From positions 1-27,055 of the forward strand of contig JAXFOK010000008.1 of assembly GCA_034180415.1 (NCBI GenBank): a stretch of 27,055 nucleotides of DNA, read 5' to 3'. The position numbers and the translations under genes were made by a program. The first letter of the stretch is position 1, and each line of letters begins with the position of its first letter. Origin of the DNA: CAKMMH01 sp927798255 (GTDB lineage Bacteria > Bdellovibrionota_C > UBA2361 > CAKMMH01). The notes beneath the pieces are model-generated. The model was not told where the DNA came from, did no database searches, and saw only the letters and a program-made list of their open reading frames with translations. Shown piece after piece: positions 22,787 through 27,055 of this stretch.

Positions 22787-23857
22787 ATGAATAATAGAGC
22801 TGATCAACTTCAATTTTTCCGTTTTTGTGCATTTTTGTTGATATGTGCTCATCATATGGGAAGATGTCAGCTCTCGTGGTTTCCGCATGGAAATGGTGCT
22901 GCGAATGCGGTAGAATTTTTCATAGTATTAAGTGGGGCAGTAGTAGGAATATCATCTTATAAAAGAGAAATTAAATGTTCATTTAGTAATATATTTGTCT
23001 ATATTAAAAAGAAAATAAAATTGTTTTACCCTTTATATTTTATTACTACTATTTTTACAATAATTTTTTCGCCAATCCTTAATAACCTAATAGCGCATAA
23101 TTTTGTTGGTTCTAAAAGAGAATTATGGCAGCTCGTAAAAAATTTATTTTTGATACAATCCTGGTTCCCCACGAGTTATTTTTCGTTTAATGGAGTTGGT
23201 TGGTTTTTGTCTACGATAATGTTTCTTTATTTTATAAATATACCACTTAGGGCAATAGCTACAAAGATATGTAAATTAAAATATGCAGAGGTAATATATA
23301 TTGGTATTATATTAAGTTTTTACTTGTTAACATGGTTGTATTGTTATTTTACAAGAAATACGAATATGGAATATACCCAATATGTATTACCTGTTTCGAG
23401 AATAGGCGAATATATATGTGGTATGTCTTTAGGATATTTAATATGTTTGATAAATCAAAAAGTTACTAAAAATGAAATAATGACTATTCTTTTTACCATA
23501 TTTGAAATATTAACTGTAATGGTATGGATTGGGAATATGTATATGCCCATTAAGTCATGGCATTATAGGATTGTGCATTGGATTATTATAAATCTTTTTT
23601 TGATTTTTGTTTTCGGTATTGGAATGGGGAAAATATCTGATTTTTTTAAATTGAATTTTTTAAGATATTTAGGTGACATCTCTTTTGAATGTTTTTTGTT
23701 ACATCAGATTATCATTACATTGTACATGAGATACGTCAATCTTGGCACGGGAGATAATCTAGGGAAATTAATTTCATTATTGTTTTGTATTCTTATGACT
23801 GTAATGATTGCAAATTTGATTACTAAAAGTAAATATAGAAAAAGAGTAAGAGTTTAA
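22787..23857 (+). CDS. Acyltransferase family 3 membrane protein (OafA/YrhL-like)
   Basis: A 356-aa polytopic membrane protein with about ten hydrophobic helices. The N-terminus has the family hallmark R12-x9-H22 (FRFCAFLLICAHHMG) and AVEFFIVLSGAVVG (41-54). A later GVGWFLSTIMFLYF segment and the C-terminal LRYLGDISFECFLLHQ are also typical. Such proteins O-acylate sugars of LPS, capsule, peptidoglycan or exported glycans using acyl-CoA from the cytoplasm. There is no neighbouring glycan operon; a hairpin repeat precedes it and a 129-bp palindromic repeat follows. Its codon use (many ATA and TGT codons) differs a little from its neighbours, so acquisition by transfer is plausible. The ribosome binding site is poor. 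Confidence 0.9.
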   Translation: MNNRADQLQFFRFCAFLLICAHHMGRCQLSWFPHGNGAANAVEFFIVLSGAVVGISSYKREIKCSFSNIFVYIKKKIKLFYPLYFITTIFTIIFSPILNNLIAHNFVGSKRELWQLVKNLFLIQSWFPTSYFSFNGVGWFLSTIMFLYFINIPLRAIATKICKLKYAEVIYIGIILSFYLLTWLYCYFTRNTNMEYTQYVLPVSRIGEYICGMSLGYLICLINQKVTKNEIMTILFTIFEILTVMVWIGNMYMPIKSWHYRIVHWIIINLFLIFVFGIGMGKISDFFKLNFLRYLGDISFECFLLHQIIITLYMRYVNLGTGDNLGKLISLLFCILMTVMIANLITKSKYRKRVRV

Positions 23858-23957
23858 TTATAAGTTAACTTTATTGCTAGTATTGTGTAGTGAGGCATAG
23901 CTAAAACTAGCTTTCTGAAAGTTGAAAGCAAAAACGTCCAATCGTAAAGAATTACTC

Positions 23958-24086
23958 ATGAAAATTGACGAGGCACAAAAAGTACGAGGTATTTTGATTA
24001 GTTGATGTGAAAACGTACTTTTGTAAGGTGAGCAATCGACATCATCAAAATAACGAAGCAAATTTTGATGCATCGTCAATTTTCAT
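23958..24086 (-). repeat. 129-bp palindromic repeat abutting the DUF5658-like gene's stop codon
   Basis: The outer arms ATGAAAATTGACGAGGCA and TGCATCGTCAATTTTCAT match as an inverted repeat at all but one base. Inner arms pair GTATTTTGATTAGTTGATGT with the GACATCATCAAAATAAC side. On the minus strand it reads ATTGACGATGCATC, TTCGTTATTTTGA, GTAC tip and GTCAATTTT, in the same order as the rpsA-linked copy. It starts at the last base of the minus-strand stop codon. Confidence 0.85.
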
Positions 24087-24436
24087 TATAGGCTTTGGCT
24101 GATAAGGATTGTCCAAGGAGCAATAGCAAAGCTAAAATAAATAACGATAACACCTTTTAATGCTACCTTTATCCATTTAACTTGATTTGAAAGATAAACT
24201 AGAGCAATTATTGTTGCAATAGCAAATGCTTTTGAAACAACTAATGCAGTTAATGTTCCGCAATTTTCCATTACACATCTTAAAAGAGAATTGCCTTCCA
24301 TTTCTGTTCCAAAAAGATTCATTCCAATGTTTGTTAATATTGCATCTAAAACTTGTAAAGATATAAGTATAAGACCTAAAACGATAACTTCTTTTGAAGG
24401 TGTATTGATGTTTGATTTAACGTTATTGTTTGCCAT
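24086..24436 (-). CDS. DUF5658-like small membrane protein
   Basis: A 116-aa protein with three or four predicted membrane helices (about 17-40, 62-83, 92-114) after a polar N-terminus. The D31-x-x-x-T motif in the first helix and the following E-M-E-G-N-S-LL loop match the pattern seen in DUF5658 proteins (D...T, then E-x-N-x-LL). No function is established for that family. I chose the ATG at 24436, which follows a GGGAG about 11 bases upstream on the minus strand. A GTG six codons earlier (24454) lies inside that ribosome-binding region. It is a single gene; its stop codon abuts the palindromic repeat. Confidence 0.65.
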   Translation of the reverse strand: MANNNVKSNINTPSKEVIVLGLILISLQVLDAILTNIGMNLFGTEMEGNSLLRCVMENCGTLTALVVSKAFAIATIIALVYLSNQVKWIKVALKGVIVIYFSFAIAPWTILISQSL

Positions 24437-24543
24437 ATAACTTTTCACTCCCACAAACTTAAAAGTAAATCATAATCAGGCCTTAAGTAAATAGTGCTTC
24501 AAAAATTCAAAGAAATTCTTAAAAATATAATAATTGCGATATG

Positions 24544-25361
24544 TTATCTTTCTTCTTTTTTGTTATTTTTGTCAGATGAAATTAATTGAAGTTGCTTAAT
24601 ATCAATATATTTATCTAGCTTGTTAAGTATGCGAATTTTTAATGCAGAAATATGACTTTGGCTTTTAAACCCACATTTTTTACATATTTTCATTTGAGTA
24701 TGTATTTTTTCACCAAATAAACCAAAAGAATATATCAATAAAATGAAAAATAATTTTACTTATTGCATAAGAAGAAAATAATAGACCTTTGTTAAGATTG
24801 TATTTATCAATTGCTAGCATTAATCCATCTATTCCTATTGAAAAAAGTTCATCTTTTTTTTGCCTATTTTTCGTATGAAATTTTATTTTTATGGCTTTTT
24901 TTATTAAATACTTATTTTCAATAATTAATTGATTTCTTAATTGTATTACCAAATCACATTTAGTTATTACATTGGTAATTGCTCTTTGATGCTCTACGCT
25001 CATTGTGTTTAGTTCTTGGTCAAGGACAGTATCTTTTATATTGTTTATGATTGCTGTATACAACTGTGTTGTCAAATTTTAGAACGAAATCTTTAAGACT
25101 AGAATAATCAATATCATTATTTTGTTCATATGATTGTGTTAAATAATTAAGTTCAGTATTAACTTTTTTTTTGTATAATTGATTAAAAAGATTTGTATTT
25201 TTTGGCTTTAGATTATCTGTAAGATAAGATTTTACAAATGAAATTATGTATGGATAGAGTCCTTTTGTCTTACAGAATTTTTTTAAAATTTTACTATCTT
25301 GCAAAGCATTATAAAACACATTAATCTTTATAATAATAAATACTTTTTTAAAGGAGTGCAA
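24544..25361 (-). pseudogene. Frameshifted, internally deleted sigma-70-family factor
   Basis: Three overlapping minus-strand frames read as one broken gene. The first (to about 25022) is an N-terminal part from a TTG at 25361 or a GTG at 25319. The second (25075 to 24710) contains sigma region 1.2/2-like sequence: RNQLIIENKYLIKKAI, DELFSIGIDGLMLAIDKYN, GLLFSSYAISKII. The third (24738 to 24544) contains a region 4-like helix-turn-helix: FGLFGEKIHTQMKICKKCGF, then SQSHISALKIRILNKL. The rest of region 2 and region 3 are missing, and each junction needs a frame change. It most resembles group 3 sigma factors of the SigF/SigK/FliA type. Its 5' end overlaps the Shine-Dalgarno of pgm on the other strand. 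Programmed frameshifting is conceivable but the internal deletion argues for decay. Confidence 0.7.
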
Positions 25362-25366
25362 TTTCT

Positions 25367-27007
25367 ATGGATTTTCAAACAATTAATACTACGCCGTATT
25401 TAGACCAAAAACCTGGGACTGCAGGATTAAGAAAAAAAACAAAAGTTTATATGCAAGATAATTACACAGCAAACTTTGTTCAATCTATTTTTGATGTCGT
25501 AAAAGAAAGAGGATTAGTCTTAGAAAATTCTAGTTTTGTAATAGGAGGAGATGGTCGTTTTTATTACAAACAAGCACTTCAAATTATTGCTAAAATTGCT
25601 ATTGCAAATGGTGTTAAAAGGCTTGTAATTGCAAAAGATGGATTTTGTTCAAGTCCTGCAATTTCAACAATTATTAGAAAGTATGGACTTCAAGGTGGAT
25701 TTATTTTGACTGCAAGCCATAATCCTGGGGGGAAAAACTCAGATTTTGGAATTAAGTATGAGGTAGAAAATGGTGGAGGTGCACCATCAGAAATAACAGA
25801 TGCAATTTATGAAAATACTAAAATTATTTCAGAATATAAGACACTTAATTGTGATGATATTGATATAAGTTATATCCATAAAGAAACAATTTCAAATACT
25901 GAAATAGAAATTATTGATGGATTTATTGATCATGTTGAGCTTTTAGAAAGACTTTTTGATTTTGACGCTATAAGAAATTTCTTTAAAAGTGGTTTCAAAT
26001 TTAGATTTGATGCAATGAACGCTGTAACTGGACCAGAAGCAAAATATCTATTTGAAGAAGTTTTAGGTGCTCCAAAGGGAACTGTAATAAGAGATGTTCC
26101 AATGGAAGATTTTGGCGGTATTCATCCTGATCCAAATTTAACATACAATAAAGAACTTGCGGATTTTATGTACTCTCAAGATGCTACTGACCTTGGCGCA
26201 GCGTGTGATGGCGATGGCGATAGAAATATGATAGTAGGTAGAAACTTTTTTGTAAGCCCAGGCGATAGTTTAGCTTTAATTGTTGAAAGAGCAAAGGAGT
26301 GTATTCCTAGTTTTAAAAATGAACTTTATGGAGTTGCACGTTCTATGCCTACTTCTACTCAAGTAGATAAAGTTGCTAGTGCTTTAGGAATTGATTGCTA
26401 TGAAGTGCCAACAGGTTGGAAATTTTTTGCAAATTTAATGGATGCTAAAAAGTGCTCAATTTGTGGAGAGGAAAGTTTTGGAACAAGCTCAGACCATATC
26501 CGTGAAAAAGATGGTCTTTGGGCAATTCTTTGCTGGATAAATATAATGGCAAAAACAGGTCTTTCAGTAAAAGAGCTTATGACAAAGCATTGGGAACGCT
26601 TTGGAAGATGTTATTATCAAAGACAAGATTTTGAGAATTTGGACTTAGATGTGGCAAACAAGATGTTTGCAGATATTAGAGAAAATTTACAAAGCTTTAA
26701 GGGAATAAGTTTCGCAGGTTCTAAAATCACAAATATTGATGATTTTTGCTATAATGACCCAGTAGATGGAAGTGTAACGCCAAAGCAAGGAATTAGAATT
26801 TACTTAGAAGATGGAAGTAGGGTGGTATTTAGACTTTCAGGGACAGGTTCATCTGGTGCAACCTTAAGAGTTTATTTAGAAAAGTATGAAAAAGAGGATA
26901 TTTTAAGTGACCCTAATCAAAAATTAAAAGCCTTAGGGGATGCTGTGATGGGTTTTTTAAATATTAAAGAAAGATTTAATGTTACAGGACCTACAGTAAC
27001 TACTTAA
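25367..27007 (+). CDS. pgm: Alpha-phosphoglucomutase (PGM1/cyanobacterial type)
   Basis: A 546-aa alpha-D-phosphohexomutase converting glucose 1-phosphate and glucose 6-phosphate. It has the N-terminal DQKPGTAGLRKK (13-24) of the PGM1 type, the active-site TASHNPGG with phospho-serine S117, and metal-binding CDGDGDRN with D281, D283 and D285. The sugar-binding GEESFGTSSDHIREKDGLWA (367-386) and the C-terminal phosphate loop RLSGTGSSGATLR (489-501) follow. The length and motifs match eukaryotic and cyanobacterial PGM rather than the shorter PgcA or ManB types. The enzyme links glycolysis to glycogen and nucleotide-sugar synthesis, which fits the GT4 glycogen synthase-like gene and other glycan genes in the window. 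A strong AAAGGAG ribosome binding site lies about 10 bases before the ATG. Confidence 0.96.
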   Translation: MDFQTINTTPYLDQKPGTAGLRKKTKVYMQDNYTANFVQSIFDVVKERGLVLENSSFVIGGDGRFYYKQALQIIAKIAIANGVKRLVIAKDGFCSSPAISTIIRKYGLQGGFILTASHNPGGKNSDFGIKYEVENGGGAPSEITDAIYENTKIISEYKTLNCDDIDISYIHKETISNTEIEIIDGFIDHVELLERLFDFDAIRNFFKSGFKFRFDAMNAVTGPEAKYLFEEVLGAPKGTVIRDVPMEDFGGIHPDPNLTYNKELADFMYSQDATDLGAACDGDGDRNMIVGRNFFVSPGDSLALIVERAKECIPSFKNELYGVARSMPTSTQVDKVASALGIDCYEVPTGWKFFANLMDAKKCSICGEESFGTSSDHIREKDGLWAILCWINIMAKTGLSVKELMTKHWERFGRCYYQRQDFENLDLDVANKMFADIRENLQSFKGISFAGSKITNIDDFCYNDPVDGSVTPKQGIRIYLEDGSRVVFRLSGTGSSGATLRVYLEKYEKEDILSDPNQKLKALGDAVMGFLNIKERFNVTGPTVTT

Positions 27008-27055
27008 TTTAATTTCTGTTTGACATCTAAAAAATTTATTTATAAAATATCAATT

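Noticed and set aside
22514..22888. 124-codon minus-strand ORF
   Set aside because: It runs antisense into the start of the acyltransferase, crosses a hairpin repeat and gives no recognisable protein.

Overview
The window is very AT-rich DNA with a diderm gene set: a FadL-type outer-membrane porin, type IV pilus retraction ATPases (PilT and PilU), a six-domain ribosomal protein S1, an ECF sigma factor and a cyanobacterial/eukaryote-style alpha-phosphoglucomutase. It reads as the chromosome of a low-GC, glycan-metabolising Gram-negative bacterium. I cannot place it to phylum; former Deltaproteobacteria-type lineages are one guess among several.

Layout. 1-2.0 kb: a PDDEXK nuclease gene of the DUF1016/YhcG type lies between an intact small P-loop kinase gene and a decayed copy of that kinase's 3' end. 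2.1-4.25 kb: an inositol-monophosphatase-family gene, a short GC-rich degenerate repeat, and a family-4 glycosyltransferase on the minus strand. 4.6-8.5 kb: an unrecognised 391-aa protein with transcription-factor-like patches, a composite palindromic repeat, then a membrane family-2 glycosyltransferase followed by a triple-repeat beta-rich protein. 8.5-12.0 kb: a shared bidirectional terminator, the FadL porin, a 57-aa two-cluster ferredoxin, cytidylate kinase and a NUDIX hydrolase. 12.0-13.2 kb: sparse DNA with small membrane ORFs and a GC-richer gene remnant. 13.2-18.4 kb: rpsA, a palindromic repeat plus strong terminator, a non-coding GC-richer stretch, tRNA-Trp, pilT and pilU. 18.4-22.4 kb: another GC-rich repeat, an ECF sigma factor with a displaced ribosome binding site, an alpha/beta hydrolase and transketolase. 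22.5-27.0 kb: an acyltransferase-3 gene framed by repeats, a DUF5658-like membrane protein, a broken sigma-70 gene and phosphoglucomutase.

Functional links. Transketolase and phosphoglucomutase serve central sugar metabolism. The two glycosyltransferases, the triple-repeat protein and the acyltransferase fit surface-glycan building and decoration. pilT-pilU form a twitching/retraction pair. Most of the rest is housekeeping.

The most unusual signals are non-coding. A ~120-bp palindromic repeat family abuts the stop codons of three unrelated genes in the same orientation relative to the gene. A second, GC-rich repeat family is also dispersed here. Other points of note are a matching palindrome upstream of and inside the nuclease gene, and a decayed sigma factor with recognisable regions 2 and 4.
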